From Tetrahymena thermophila SB210 (Eukaryota > Ciliophora > Oligohymenophorea > Hymenostomatida > Tetrahymenidae): 64,000 nucleotides of DNA. The stretch spans positions 367,957 to 431,956 of the forward strand of contig NW_002476571.1 in the NCBI RefSeq assembly GCF_000189635.1, given 5' to 3'. Positions 36,795-50,091 of this stretch are shown here, in pieces. The translations under genes were made by a program, and so were the position numbers. The notes beneath the pieces were generated by a model that saw only the letters and a program-made list of their open reading frames with translations, was not told the origin of the DNA and did no database searches. The stretch's first letter is position 1, and each line of letters opens with the position of its first letter.

Positions 36795-38423
36795 ATGATC
36801 ATGGCTATTTTAATCACAGTTTTCGCTGTATTGACTATTATTATTGTTAAACTGCACTTTATTCCAATAATAAAAATCATGATTTTAAAGAGGAAGCATC
36901 CGAATTAAATTGAATCTATAGTCCATTTAGGCCCGAGCTTGGTTAGAGAAGAAAAATATAATTTGAAGCATTATGATGATAATATATATTCTATCAGGAA
37001 CATTTACAAGAAAAACTAAGATGTTAAATTGATCTTATACAAAAATGCAAAAGGATAGCTGGGTTATATATTTGTAGATCCTGAACTTATCAAGCAAGTG
37101 CATCAAAATCCAGAGGTTTTCTAAAAATAGATGAGCAATCCTATTATAAAATATTTATTTTAAGATTCTCTACTCTTTAAAACAGGAAAGGAATGGTAGC
37201 GCTAAAGATAATTTTTAGGAAAATCATTCCACTTTGACGAGATTAAAAACTACTTACAAGACATTAAGTAAGTGACAAAGGAGGAACTTTAAAAAGTAAA
37301 ATTGAAGATAGAAAGTTAACCAGATAGGTCAATAGAAATCGTCAAGACTTGCTAAAACATCACATAAGAAGTTGTTTTTAGAATTTTTTTTGGCTCTACA
37401 AATTTAAAAGTCTCTAAACCTGATGGGAAAGAGATCCCTATAGCTGATGAAATGATTAGTTCAATAGAAAGCTTCTAAGTTTTGTTTAGATCAAATTATC
37501 TTTTGTTTGCTAAATTCGTAATTTTAGGTTAAAACGTACTAGAAGTACTCCCTACTAATAAAGAAAGGGAAATTAAATAAAGATTCATAGATCTTAAAAA
37601 GGCTTGCAAATTAATAATTAGCCAAAGAAAGGAATAACTGATCAAAAATCCAACTTTATACAAATACAATTTTTTAGATTAATATTTAAAAGAAGTAATA
37701 GTAAACAATAATTAAAGCATTACAGATGAAGAAATTATATAGAACTCCTTAAGTCTATTCTTCGCAGGTACAGATACAACTGGTAATTTAGTAGGCAGTG
37801 CTTTATATTATTTGTCACTCAATCTTACAATTTAAAACTAAGCTAGAGAAGAAGTGCTTAAAGTACTTTCCCAAAAAAAACTAAATGAAAATTTAGAGGA
37901 AAAGCTAGCTTCACTAACTTTATAAGATCTGTCAAATATGAACTTCCTCAATTCAATTTTAAAAGAAACTCTAAGGTTGATTCCTCCAGCCCCAAACGTT
38001 CTTTCAAGAATATGCGTTTAAGATTTTTAAATAGGAGACTTCTTTATTAAAAAAGGAACTCCTGTTGGAACCTACTTTATCTCAAGTTAAATGAATCCTA
38101 AATTGTATCCAAATCCTGAAACATTTGATCCAAATAGATGGATGAACGCACAAGAGTAATTAATATTTTATTTAATTAATTTATTCATTCAAATTAATAA
38201 AATTATATCTTATAGACAAAATTCAATAAATTTCACTCCATTTTCTCTTGGACCAAGAAACTGCATAGGACAACATCTAGCAATTATTGAGGCAAAGTGC
38301 ATTCTTTCATATATTCTAATAAATTATGATATTTTACCAAATGAAAACCAAAAAATTTAATTTAGAAGCAAATTTGTCTATGGTATTTAACCTGATAACT
38401 TTATTACACTTAAAATAAGATGA
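36795..38423 (+). CDS. Cytochrome P450 monooxygenase, copy 3
   Basis: Exons 36795-38155 and 38216-38423 with a 60-bp intron; 522 residues. Two in-frame ATGs (36795, 36801) precede a hydrophobic anchor. Motifs: AGTDTTG (324-330), ETLR (391-394), PERF-like FDPNRWM and haem loop [10 protein letters not shown] with Cys at about 470. It is more diverged than copies 1 and 2 are from each other but keeps the same intron site. Expected to be an ER-anchored haem-thiolate monooxygenase; substrate unknown. Confidence 0.95.
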
Positions 38424-40270
38424 GTATTAATAATAATTTAACAAACTTTAATATAATAAACTTCATTTATTGATACTTTCTATTGTTTGATTTTAAAATA
38501 AATTCATTAAATAAACTTCTATAATTTAGTAATGCTCTCTATATTCTTATAATAAAATATCATCATTACATACATAATAATATTTTCTTTATATTTTTGT
38601 TCTAATTTATTCAATCAGATTTTATATGTATAATTTTACTTACCAAAAAATATTTTACTAATTTTGATATTAAATTTAGCTTTATTCCACAAAGCATTTA
38701 ATCTTATAACCAATAAGTATTTGTAACTTGATATCGCAAAGAAATTAATTGAAAATGTTTTTTTAATTAGATTATGAGAAACTAAAGTACGAAATTAATT
38801 CCTCTTTCATTTTAGCAAATAAAATTTATCAAAATTATTGATTTATGAAATGAGTCTGATAAAGATTATCTTAAATAAATATATTTTTAAACTCTCATTT
38901 AATATTCACTTCTTTCAAATTAAGAAAAATCCAAATAATGTAATATTAATTAATATTTTCTATTTAATTTTGATCTCTGCATTAATGAGTGAATTAAGAA
39001 AAAAGTAATTTACAGCCATCAATTTATATGGTAAATTTAAATTCAGCAGATAATTTATTTTTATGATTATTTAATGTTTTATAAAGTTTTAGTTTTTTTG
39101 CTTATTGCTATTTTAAATAATTTGTAAAATAAGATTTTAAATTTGTTTGCATTTATTACATTATCATTTAAAAAAATAAATTCTTTCAATGATTTATAAA
39201 TTTCATTTTTATAAGTGTATATTTATGATAGACAACTAGTAAATTTTATACTTATAAATCATTAGCATATGAAGCATTATATAATATTTAATTTTATTTT
39301 ACAAATTTTCATCTAAAAATATGATAAAAATAGGATTTTAAGTTAAGCTAAAGAAGAAGTTCAATTTATTAAATTATATATCAGTTTACATCCATAAAAA
39401 TCGATTAACAAGAAAATTAAAAAAAATTACTCAATCTAAATTTATCTATTTGATAAGAGTTAATTTTTACTTGTAGTAAACTAAGTTAATAATTTGTTAG
39501 TTATTTTATTTTTTAGCAATTTATTAATCATTTTATATCAAATTGTTAAATGTAAATTAAAAAATTATTTTTTTCATATTATTGTACATTAAAAATTTAA
39601 AGGGAAGGTATGGTAAAGTATTTAATTTAAGAATTTAGAAATCATTAAATGACTTTTTCTGATAATGAATCTAAAGCATCAATTAATTTTTATAGTTTTA
39701 TTTTATTTAATTATAAAAATTAGGAATAAATAAATTTACTATTTATTTTTAAAGCAAAGAGGATAAGTCTGATTTCTATCCTTAAAATTCAAGTAATTAA
39801 TTCATTTCAGATTTTAATTTAGTTAAAAATAAATATAAATTCAATTGAGTAATTATTTTAAAATAATTTATTAAATATTTAGGTTTAGAGTTATAAAAAA
39901 AAATTAAATAAACATGCTTTAAATAAAATAATATTAATAAAGTGTAAATTAATTACATTTAATAAAGAAACTTTACTTCTATTTTATTTTACTGTAATAT
40001 TTATTACACTCATCACGATTTTAAACTCAAAATAAATGGCTAAAAAAATTATTCATTTTTAAAAAGTTTAAATATTTTTAAATAATTTTTAATATATTAG
40101 AAAAAACCTACAGTATATAAAAACTTGATAATAAATTTATCTATTTCATCATTTATTTATATATAAAGATATTATTTCAACTAATCACTATTTAGTTATT
40201 TTTAAAAAGATATTCTAGTTGTAATTTTTTAGAATAGCTTGATTATTTATTTATTTGTAATCTATGTTGA
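38424..40270. other. Intergenic, nothing recognised
   Basis: About 1.85 kb of AT-rich sequence with no coherent frame. The right end (from about 40140) begins the duplicated segment carrying the small membrane-protein gene. Confidence 0.5.
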
Positions 40271-40573
40271 TCAAGCTTACAATAATTGCTATTATTATTG
40301 TCTTTATCTGTTTTTCTTTCTGCAAATTCTAGGACATGCCTTTATACATGCTATAAGAATAAGAACACCTATACCAATGAGAAGATAACCATACCAGGGA
40401 AAACCACTTCCTCCACCGCTTCCACCTCCTGAACAATAAACACCGCATGTAGTGTCAGAACAGCAACCTTAGCCATCTGGACAATAGTATTATATAGCAC
40501 CTTTAGTGCTACATATTTCATAAGCTTATGAGACGGATAAAGCTATTAAGATAAATATTAACAATTTAGTCAT
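40271..40573 (-). CDS. Small Cys-rich type I membrane protein, copy 1
   Basis: 100 residues, intronless, ATG at 40573 and TGA at 40271. The order is a signal peptide (MTKLLIFILIALSVSQA), a short ectodomain with about eight Cys including YYCPDGQGCCSDTTCGVYC, a Gly/Ser linker (SGGGSGGGSG), a transmembrane helix (about residues 61-77), juxtamembrane Cys, then a basic and Gln-rich tail (RQRQQQQQLLQA). The CC-containing ectodomain followed by one helix and cytosolic Cys resembles the layout of Shisa/VOPP1/WBP1-type adaptors, but this is only a topological likeness. The paralogue at 41910 is about 87% identical. No assigned function. Confidence 0.85.
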
Positions 40574-41909
40574 TAAATATTATTTGTAATTTTGTTATTT
40601 TTATTATTGTAATTAATTTAGCTTGCTAAAACCTTAATTAATTAAATATAACCCTGACCAGAAACAGCCCTTTAAAAATTAAAAAAATCAAATTAGATCC
40701 AAATTTTTATTAAAATAGAAAGAATTATGAAGAGTTATAGATAGATTAAAACATTAATAACCTAATCAGATATTGATTAATTAATCAGTCAATCTATCAA
40801 AAAGAATGAAGTATTCATTTTTTTATTTTAATCAGGCAGACAAATAAATAAATAAGCAAGCAAAGTACTTCAAGGACTTTTAAGTTTTTAACAATTAAGA
40901 CATTTAATTAATTACTCTTCTTTTTTCATTTTATTTTTAGAATGGTATTCTAATTAAATAAATTAATAACGCGTTTGAATTGAAATGCTCAAATAAATTT
41001 ATAATTTTTATTATTTATAAATAAATCTATTATTTTTATCAATTATAAATAAATCGAGAAGTTAATATTTTTATTTACTAAACCGAATATATTTTATAAT
41101 AAGTGAATTGATATTTCCTAATTAATTTTTGTCTGTCTATTTTATATTTATTTTTTACATGTTTAATTTGAAATATCAGAAAACCTGATTGATCATCATT
41201 CTTAGATACTATTAATAAATAAATAAATGATTTTTTTCGAGGTTTTATTTTATACAAAATTATTTTATTAAATAATAATAAATTATATTTTTTAAATAAT
41301 GATTAGAAAATTAAGTTACTAAGTTGATATTATAAAAAAGGTTATTACTACATTTATTATAATATAAATTAGAAAATGTAGGTATTCATTCTATTTAATA
41401 ATTTGTTAGAAAGAAATGAATAAATGAATGTACTGATATTAAAATAAAAAAAAATTTTATTATTATTTTAATAAACTTTAAAACGAATTAAAATATTTTG
41501 TTTGTTTTTTTCAATTTAACTAATTTAAAAATTGATTGATAGTGATAAAATTAAAAAATATTTTGTTTTAAACTCAATCAATAATATTTTTATTTTGTAA
41601 AATATTAATATTCTATTTATCTTTCAATTAAAAAACAAACAATCCAACCTCAACTTATGAAATGTAAATCTTAAAATTTTAAAAACCAAAAATATATTTT
41701 ATAAAACATTAAAAATTCTACATGAATTTTAAAAAAGTTGTAAATATTTTTAAATTAATTTTTAACATATGAGAAACTACATTATATAAAATTTTTTATA
41801 TAAATTAAACTATTGCTTCATTTATTTATATTTAAAGATATTATTCCGACTTATCATTATTTACATATTTTTTGGAATAGTTTTATTAATTATGTTTAAT
41901 TTATATTGG
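40574..41909. other. Spacer between duplicated genes
   Basis: AT-rich; no gene seen. It is mostly homologous to 42213-43270 and is the presumed promoter region for the gene starting at 40573. Confidence 0.5.
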
Positions 41910-42212
41910 TCAAGCCTATAATAATTGCTCTTATTACTGTCTTTATCTTTTTTACTTTCTGCAAAATCTAGGACATACCTTTATAAATGCTATAAGAATA
42001 ACAATGCCTATACCAATTAAAAGATAACCATACCAGGGAAAACCACTTCCTCCACCGCTTCCACCGCCTGAACAATAAACACTGCAGGTAGTGTCAGAAC
42101 AGCAACCTTACCCATCTGGGCAATAATATTATATAGCACCTTTAGTACTACATATTTCATAAGCTTATGAGAAGGATAAAGCTATTAAGATAAATACTAA
42201 CAATTTAGCCAT
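41910..42212 (-). CDS. Small Cys-rich type I membrane protein, copy 2
   Basis: Same length (100 residues) and layout as the gene at 40271: signal peptide MAKLLVFILIALSFSQA, ectodomain with CCSDTTCSVYC, the identical Gly/Ser linker, a transmembrane helix, CPRFC juxtamembrane motif and Gln-rich tail. All ectodomain cysteines are conserved between copies; one Cys at the inner end of the helix becomes Phe. Substitutions are concentrated in the helix and tail, suggesting constraint on the ectodomain. TAA/TAG codons in the tail are read as Gln and TGA ends the frame. Confidence 0.85.
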
Positions 42213-44319
42213 TAAATATTATTTGTAATTCTGTTATTTTTATTATTGAAATTAATTTAGTTTTTTAAAGCTTTAATTAAATATAACCCTGACCAGAAAA
42301 GCCATTTAAAAATTAACAAAATCAAATTAGATCCAAATTTTTATTGAAGAAAAGTTATAGATAGTTAAAATACAATCTATCATTAATAACCTAATCAAAT
42401 ATTAATTAATTAATCAGTCACCCTATCATTAGGAATTAAGTAAGCATTAATTTTTCTATTTTAATTAGACAAACTAGCTAACAATTTTAAGGACCTTTAA
42501 GTTTTTAATAAATAAGACAAAAAATTAATAACTCTTCTTTTTTCATTTTATTTTTAGAATGGTATTGTAATTAAATAAATTCATAATGCTTTTGAATTGA
42601 AACACTCAAATAAATATTTAATTTTTATTATTTATAAATAAATCTATTATATCTTTAATTTATTAATAAATTTAGATAAATTAGTAAAAAAATTTTATAT
42701 AAATTAATATTTAAAATTTTCGGAACCAATTTTATATATTTTCTAAAAAGTAAATTTAGCTTTCATAATTAATTTTTGTCTGATTGTCTGTCTATTTTAT
42801 ATTTATTTTTTATATCTTTAATTTATAAATATCAGAATATCTCATTGATCATCATAATATTTATATATGATTTTTTTCCAGTTCTATTTTGATTAAAATA
42901 TTTTGTTAAATAATAACAAATTATATTTATTAAATAAAGATTAGAAATTTAAGTGACTAAGACTATATTATGAAAAAAACGTATAATAATATAAATTAGA
43001 AAAGGTAATTTATTAATTTTATTTAAGAATTTATTAGTAGGAAATGAATAAATTAATATACTAAAATTTAAATAAAAAATATTATTTTTTAACTTATTCA
43101 AATTTTTATCATTATTTTTATTAATTTAAAATGAACTAAAATATTTTATTTTTTTTCAATTTAACTGATTTAAAAAATTAATAGTGATAAAAGTAAAAAA
43201 AGTTTTGTCTTAAATTCAATGAGTAAATTATTTTTTGTAAAATATTATTATTCTATTTATCTTTCTTTCAAAATATAAAAAATAAACCTCAACTTTTGAA
43301 ATATAAATCTTCAAATTTTAAAAACTAAAAATAAAATTGTTAATTTTTTAATTAAAATTTAAATATTTTGGGATGGTTTAAATTTTATATCACTATATAA
43401 TAAATTACATTATATTCTTTACACTAATTTATTGCCATTTTTAGTTCACGAATATATAGAAAAAAATATTTAGTTTCTATTTCGTATATTTTTTGTAATT
43501 TAATTAATAAAAGAAAAATTTTATGATAAAGAAATAGTCAATCAATCAAATTTTTGAATGAATGAATAAATAAATAATTATTTATTTTACTCCATTTAAT
43601 TTCTAAAGATAGTTTTTATCTTACTTTATTAGAAAAATTAAAAGATTTTAAATTCGATTTTACCCTAAATTTGAAAAATAATTTATTTTAAGGATAAACT
43701 TTATAGTCTGTTTCTTGAAAAAAACACTAAAATTTTACTTTTTTACTTGAATAATAAAAAATATTAAGACGCGATTTCTTACCTTACTTATTGTAAGTTG
43801 CTTGCTAATCTAGTAAAAAAGATATCAAAATCATTGATAAATCAAATTTAGTTTTAATACTAAAATCTCAGAAATATTAATGCATAATTCACTTGTAAAT
43901 TAAATTCTATCAATCTATTTTAATTAGTTAAGATTATCAAAATAAAATTTTATTTTACTGTAACCACTTACAAAAGAAAAAATTAAACTTAAAAAAGTCT
44001 ATTTAATTAAAATTTTATGTGAAAAATATCAAAGTGGTTTAGTGTTTCTAGCAAATAAAGTATCCATAAATAAATTTTTTAATTCAAATCGAATTAATTA
44101 ATTAATTATCATATGATTGATGACTAAATTTATTTGTTCTAACCCAAAATTTTATTTTAATTACTTTTTTAATGTCACATAAAAATTAATTAGATTTCAT
44201 AATTTTTGGTTGATAGTAATAAGAAAAAATTTGCTTATTTATTGCATAAAAAGAATACTTTCTCAAAATAAATAAATAAATAAATAATTAATTTTTTTCA
44301 AAAATATTAAAAACCTAAA
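42213..44319. other. Intergenic, nothing recognised
   Basis: AT-rich; the first kilobase belongs to the tandem duplication. The remainder shows no coherent frame. Confidence 0.5.
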
Positions 44320-45897
44320 ATGAATAGACAAAATATTATCAATTTCTCTTGCTTAGCATTTTTTTTGATAGATGCAATTAATATTTTAGTTTCCATCTAT
44401 TTATTTTTGAATGGATATCTAGGTTATTCTATTGCTTATTGGGTACTTTATGGTATTGAGAAAATAGTGATCTTAATTTTAAAAGTTAGTAAATATAAAA
44501 AAAATGTAAGCTTTCGTGATCTCTTTTTGTATATACTCTAATTAGATTTTAAAGAGCTGAAAGATCAAGAAGATTTAGTAATCTCAAAGATATACTTGCT
44601 ATTTAGACTTTTTGGAAGGCTTTATCCTTTGCTAATATTGCAGTTAATATATTTTTTCGCTCTTGGATTATTCTAGCATTTAGAAAATACATTAATTTCT
44701 TTAATAATATTAATCAATTTCTTTTTATTAACACTGTACACTGGCTTACTGTGTAGCATTGTCTAAAGAATACAAACTTAATTTTCTCTTAAATTGACTG
44801 TTTTATCTGTAATTAATCATGTAGCTTATTATTTGAGTTTAGCTTAAATTCTATTATCCACGGATAAATGGGGAATTAATGGGGGATTTTATTATTTAGG
44901 AATAATATTTTTGAACTTACTCTATAATCTTGTCACTTTAGACAGAGACTACCAATATAAAGAGCAAAATCTATTTTATTTATTGCTAGGTATCTATATG
45001 AATTATTAATTTTTATAGGATAGTAAATGCAGCTAAATAGACCTACAAAATAAAGCTGAAGTATAAAATCCTGTTTTTCTCTGTTACATTAATTAAATTC
45101 TTAGATTAGCATTACTAATATGGTTAAGTTATTGTACAGCTTTGAATTCTTTGGATCTTCCGATCTATATAATTTGGTAGATTAATTTGATTTTTACAAT
45201 TACTTGGAGTATTGCATTCTATTTTACTTTTTACTAAAATCTCTACTATGTTTTATTTTAATGGAAATGGGTAAAGATTAGCAATCAAAGCTAGCTCTCT
45301 GACTTTGTTTTCAGTAAATATAAAAACATTAAGTGCATAAGCATTTTGGTTAGCAATAGGAAGTGGTAGAGATGCAAAAACTTATAATTTAGAAATAAAA
45401 TAAATAATTAAACACCAGTGAATGAAATATCTATATTTAATGAGTTCGATTTACTAAAGGAAAATGTGATGCAAATTAATGAATAAAATTTACAATGCAT
45501 CTATGAGCAGTTTTATTTCTAAATATCTCAATATCTCAAGGAAGATGTTAAGATTAATTTAGAAGATCGCTTCAATAATACAACATGCGGATGCCAGAAA
45601 ATAATGAAATTCATGATAGAAGAACCCTATATTTCGAATAATATCATATAGTAAGATTCGAGCTTTAGCAAAAATATCATTCCCTATATAATAAATGAAA
45701 GAATTTAACGAGGCTATTTATTTACTCCATTCACATCACATCTATTCTAAAATATATTTACTCAAAAATCAAAACTAGATAATCAATATCTTACACTTAT
45801 CTAATCCCATATATTTAATGTAATAATGTACACTAAGCTAATTAAAGATAACATGATTGTAAATCCATAGCTGATTCTTATCGATTTACGATATTGA
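44320..45897 (+). CDS. Multi-pass membrane protein, ends at an early TGA
   Basis: 525 residues to the first TGA (45895-45897). The N-terminal two-thirds contain about seven or eight hydrophobic helices (for example FFLIDAINILVSIYLFL, LISLIILINFFLLTLYTGLL, GGFYYLGIIFLNLLYNLVTL and IWQINLIFTITWSIAFYF). A polar region follows with Cys/His text (DRFNNTTCGCQKIMKFM). Protein-like sequence continues in the same frame after the TGA to 46257. I do not recognise the family; a ciliate-specific membrane protein is likely. Codon and residue use are good throughout, so this is a real gene or a very young pseudogene. Confidence 0.7.
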
Positions 45898-46257
45898 AAA
45901 ATATTTAAAAGAAATTAAATTATCTAAAAAATATTTTATCCTGATTATTATTTGTATTCAATTTAACTTTTGAATATTGTGCATCTATTTATCAATCAAT
46001 ATTAAACCCAAATTAATAATCTGATTTTTAAAAAGTATTTAATTATACTTTCTGATGAATTTGATTTTATTAGTAACATAAGTAAATTAGTTAAGATAAA
46101 AGCAATTAACTTTATTGATTAGATAGAAAGGGTAATTAAATTATTCCAAATTTATCAGTATACTCTTACAGAGCTTAGAGTTTGGCATTTTTTTTTTTAA
46201 ATTCTCATAATTTTATTTATCGAAGTTTATTTTGTTAATCTAATTAATAATATCTGA
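45898..46257 (+). other. In-frame continuation after the TGA of the membrane-protein gene
   Basis: 119 further codons in the same frame with good protein character (KIFKRNQIIQKIFYPDYY, ISKLVKIKAINFIDQIERV, YTLTELRVW), ending at TGA 46255. The context DLRY-TGA-KIF would be natural if the TGA replaced a TGG Trp codon. Premature stop, sequencing error, selenocysteine or readthrough are all possible. Confidence 0.5.
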
Positions 46258-47777
46258 ATCTATATTAATGAAAATTGAAAAATATTTTGTAAAATTAAAA
46301 AGTTTATTAATAGAAAAATTTGTGGTAAAGATTTTTCTTCTAACTTGTAATTAAAAAAAGATTCAAAAATACAATTTATTGCTATTATTTATACTTCTTC
46401 CTTACTAAATCTTTCTTTTTGTTTCCGAATTTTTAGTTTTTAAAACTTTTTGAATATTTATTTAATTAGTCTTATTAATTAACAATTTTATATTATAGTG
46501 TAAACTAAATAGTTGGTAAATACCATAAATCAACTAAAGCTCAAAAGGCAACTAATAAGTTCAATCTGTCTGAAAATAATTTTAATCAGAGAAAAATATT
46601 TCTGAGAATTTTCTTTATTTTTATTTAAACTAATACTTTTTTTCAAGGATTAAAATTTTAAAAATGGAAAAATAAATTATCTATTTAAATAAATGTTTTT
46701 AAAGCAAAATTTATTAATTTATAGATTTATAATTATATTTTGTTTACTAAATAAGTTATTGTTCACCATTACAATTTAAGAATAATTTTGTTAAACATAA
46801 AATATTTTTCTTTTAGAATTGATAATTACATAAATAGAATCAAGATGAACAGCCTCACAAAAAGCTTTCTTAAAAAGGATTTAATTTAAAAATTGATATA
46901 AGGTTTATTATCAAATAAGCAAAAATATAAAGAAAAAAATTGAAGGTTTTAATTTTTTACATATTTAGTTGTAATTAAAGTAAAAAAATAAATTTGATTT
47001 ATTCACCATAAGATTTAAACGTATAATTAAGTTGTTTTTAAAGACTTTATTTTTATTTATAAATAAAAGAAGTTTACATCTTATTAAATGAAGTATAATA
47101 AAATAAAAGATAAATAATTAATTTATGAAAATAACCTATCTTTTTTTTAAAAATTGGCATATAAGTGTGTTAATAAAAATGTAAAGAATTGAAAAAATTT
47201 AAATATTTATTCTGAAAAAATTTAATATTATTAATTTATAATTTACCTTTTTATTTTTATGAAAAGATATTTTTAATTTATATTTTATCTTTTTCTGAAA
47301 ATATATTTTTTTTTTAAGTAATCTTATGTATAAATTGTTAAATTTAAATATTTTTTTCTTCATTGTTAGAAATATTATAATTTTTTTTTTAATAGAGAGA
47401 AAAAAATTTTTTTTTTAATGATTAAAATATAAAACTTTATTTTTTAAAGTTTTTACAATATTTCCTAAATTATTTAAAATTAAAATCTTGATGCTTTTTA
47501 TTTATTAAGATTTTACTAACTACAAAAAATTTTAATGCTTATTAAAATCAAATAGAGTATTTGTAACTTTATAAAAGCAGCAGTTAGCATTTTTAATTAA
47601 AATCATCAAATTTTGAAATTGTTATTAAGATAAAAAAGACAACATTCCAAAATGTCTTTTAATTAATATTAATACAAATAATAAGGAATATTAGAATTTG
47701 ATGATAGTGATATTCATTAAACTTAAAAAGAAAAAAGGCTAAACTTGCGCTTTTTTATGTAAAATTCAGTATTTTAT
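46258..47777. other. Intergenic, nothing recognised
   Basis: AT-rich with many A and T runs; no coherent frame or RNA gene seen. Confidence 0.5.
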
Positions 47778-49708
47778 ATGAATAAAATAAACAATGTAGG
47801 GCTTGATCAAATTAATTAATGTTAAAGTGATGATATAAAGATAGAAATACTTTCATATAAAAACATAGGACCAAGTGGTTGCTAAATTTTGGGATAATAA
47901 TTAAAGTAAATGAATTACTTAAGGAAGCTTTCTTTAGCAATTAAAAATAATAATTTCATCGAAAAATAAGGCTGTGAAAATATCTCTAATAGTCTTTAGA
48001 ATTTATAAAAATTAGAAACTCTAAAATTGATAATAGCTTCATATAATAATATATGTTATTCAGGATTACATGCCCTACTTAATGGCGTATAAATGCTTTT
48101 AAATTTATAGAAATTAGAAATCAGAATAGGATAGTATAACAAAATAGGAATATAAATTTGTGGTTTTAATTCAAATATTCAATATCCTCCAAATATCAAG
48201 AAGTTAAAAATCCTAATCGAAGAAAATAATGACTTAGGAACTTAAAATACAATTAATATTTTTTAAAATATTTGTTAATGCTCCTTATTATAAGAACTTT
48301 TAATATCTATAAGTAAAAACAATTTTAATTATTAGTGTTTAAATATATTATCTCAAACAATTTAGAACTTGATGTAATTAACAACATTTTAGTTTTTTGT
48401 TTACTAAAATTCTATTGAAGTTGAAGGTTTTAGTTCTTTATTCCAAAGCCTACATAATTTATAGCAATTAAAATACTTAAATTTAACTTTATAAAATTAA
48501 CCTCTTTGTAATAGATGGTTTTTAGATTTGAATCAGTTGATTTATTCATTAAAATAATTGTAAAAACTAGAATTAGATATTAATTTGAACTCTTTATTTG
48601 CTTAAGAACAAGCTTGCTAGCTAGGAAGTGGATTTAAGCATGCTAAGAGCATTCAAGTTTTGAAATAAAAATTTGATGCATATTAAAATTTGGAATTTAG
48701 CAATTAAAACTATTAATAATCTTAAAATTTGTAATTTAGCAATTATAATTATTAACAATCTTAAAATTTAGTTTTTGATATTGCAAGTGAATTCAAAAAT
48801 TTATTAAATCTTCATACTTTATCAATTTAAATTACAAATTTATGCTTATAATAGTAAGACTTCTTAAGCTTGGCTAATGGATTAGAATCATTATTAAACT
48901 TAAATTAGAATTTATATTTTATAATAAGAATGATTTAAATGGATAGAGCTGTTTAGTAATTGTTTAAAAAATTAAAAACTTGAAGTTAGATAAAATAATT
49001 TTGAGCATCGATGAAAATAGACAGACAGTAATTGAAATTATTAACATTATAAAACAAATGACAACAATTTCTTATTTAAAAATAAAGATTTGTCAGTATG
49101 ATATCTTTTTATTTTTACCTCTTTTGATCAATCTTAAAAAAATAAACCAAGATAATTTCTATGTATCTGATGACTTAAAAATTAAATTCAAACGCTCTTA
49201 AGTAGACAATAGCATTATAAAACTTAATTTATCCTATTCAAATTATTTGTAAAGCTTCCAATATTAAGATATATTTTAGAGCTTATAATAATTTTCTCTA
49301 TTGAGTTTAAAAATAGATTTTTCTTAGAAGTAGCAAGAAAATTCTGTTGAGTAAATTACAAAAATTATTCAACATCAGAAACAATTAAATAGCCTAAATT
49401 TAATTTTTAAAGATGATGTAAAAAGACAAGAATTAACTGATTTATTTTCTGTCATTTTATAAATTCCGAAGTTGAGAAAGCTTAAAATAATAAATAAAGA
49501 TAATCTGATTTTATAAAATTAAAAAAAAGAAATTACTCTCAATTTCATAAAAAATTTAAAACACATTTAAGTTTTTGAAATAAATTTCTTATTTGATTTA
49601 TTAAATAAATAACAACTTGAAACAAAAATTAAAAGACATCTACTTAGGTTAATAAAAATCAATTAAAAACATAATTTTTTTGAGATTGAATTTGATTCAT
49701 TATTTTGA
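47778..49708 (+). CDS. LRR protein D, broken by a one-base frameshift
   Basis: The frame from 47778 runs 401 codons to TGA at 48981. The next frame, open from about 48980, continues for about 242 codons to TGA at 49706. Repeats of the type LQKLETLKLII, LMQLTTFQFFVYQN and LQQLKYLNLTLQNQ run up to FKKLK, and the other frame resumes at once with LKLDKIILSIDENR in register with the leucine pattern. One missing base in the A-rich run near 48975-48979 explains it. A duplicated 13-residue unit (NLEFSNQNYQQSQ, NLQFSNYNYQQSQ) lies near 48690-48770. Likely a cytosolic repeat protein of about 640 residues, or a young pseudogene, or an assembly error. It is distantly related to LRR A-C. Confidence 0.75.
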
Positions 49709-49832
49709 ATTTAATATTCCTTTCAATAAATATTTCAATTATAAAAACTTTTTTATAAATGAACAAGTCATTTATTTTAAATAAAATTATTTTTTAAGTC
49801 AATAAATAAATATAATTGAATATAATATGAGT

Positions 49833-49864
49833 ACTTATTTATTTATTTATTTATTTATTTATTT
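49833..49864. repeat. (TTTA)n tract
   Basis: Eight perfect TTTA units just downstream of LRR D. A similar tract lies at about 60183-60213. Confidence 0.9.
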
Positions 49865-50091
49865 GTTATTGTATGGCAGCTGAAGAAATTAATTAATGAG
49901 GAAAAAAAATATATAATTTTAAGATGGTTAATAATAAATTACAATATTTATTATCTTATCTATTTAAATTAATGAAATATAATTTAATTCTTGATGACAT
50001 TTGATACAATATTTAATTTTTTACAGGTTTATTTAAATAAATTTAGTATTGAAATTAATGTTTTTAATTAATTATTTAGTTTATTGAAAGA

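Larger units (their letters stand above)
40140..43270. repeat. Tandem duplication carrying small membrane-protein genes
   Basis: The interval 40.14-41.6 kb is collinear with about 41.8-43.27 kb at a spacing of about 1.64 kb. Shared landmarks outside the genes include 'ataaccctgaccagaaa' (40648, 42284), 'ttcattttatttttagaatggtatt' (40926, 42542) and 'tttttgtctg' tracts. Coding parts are better conserved than flanks. Confidence 0.75.
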
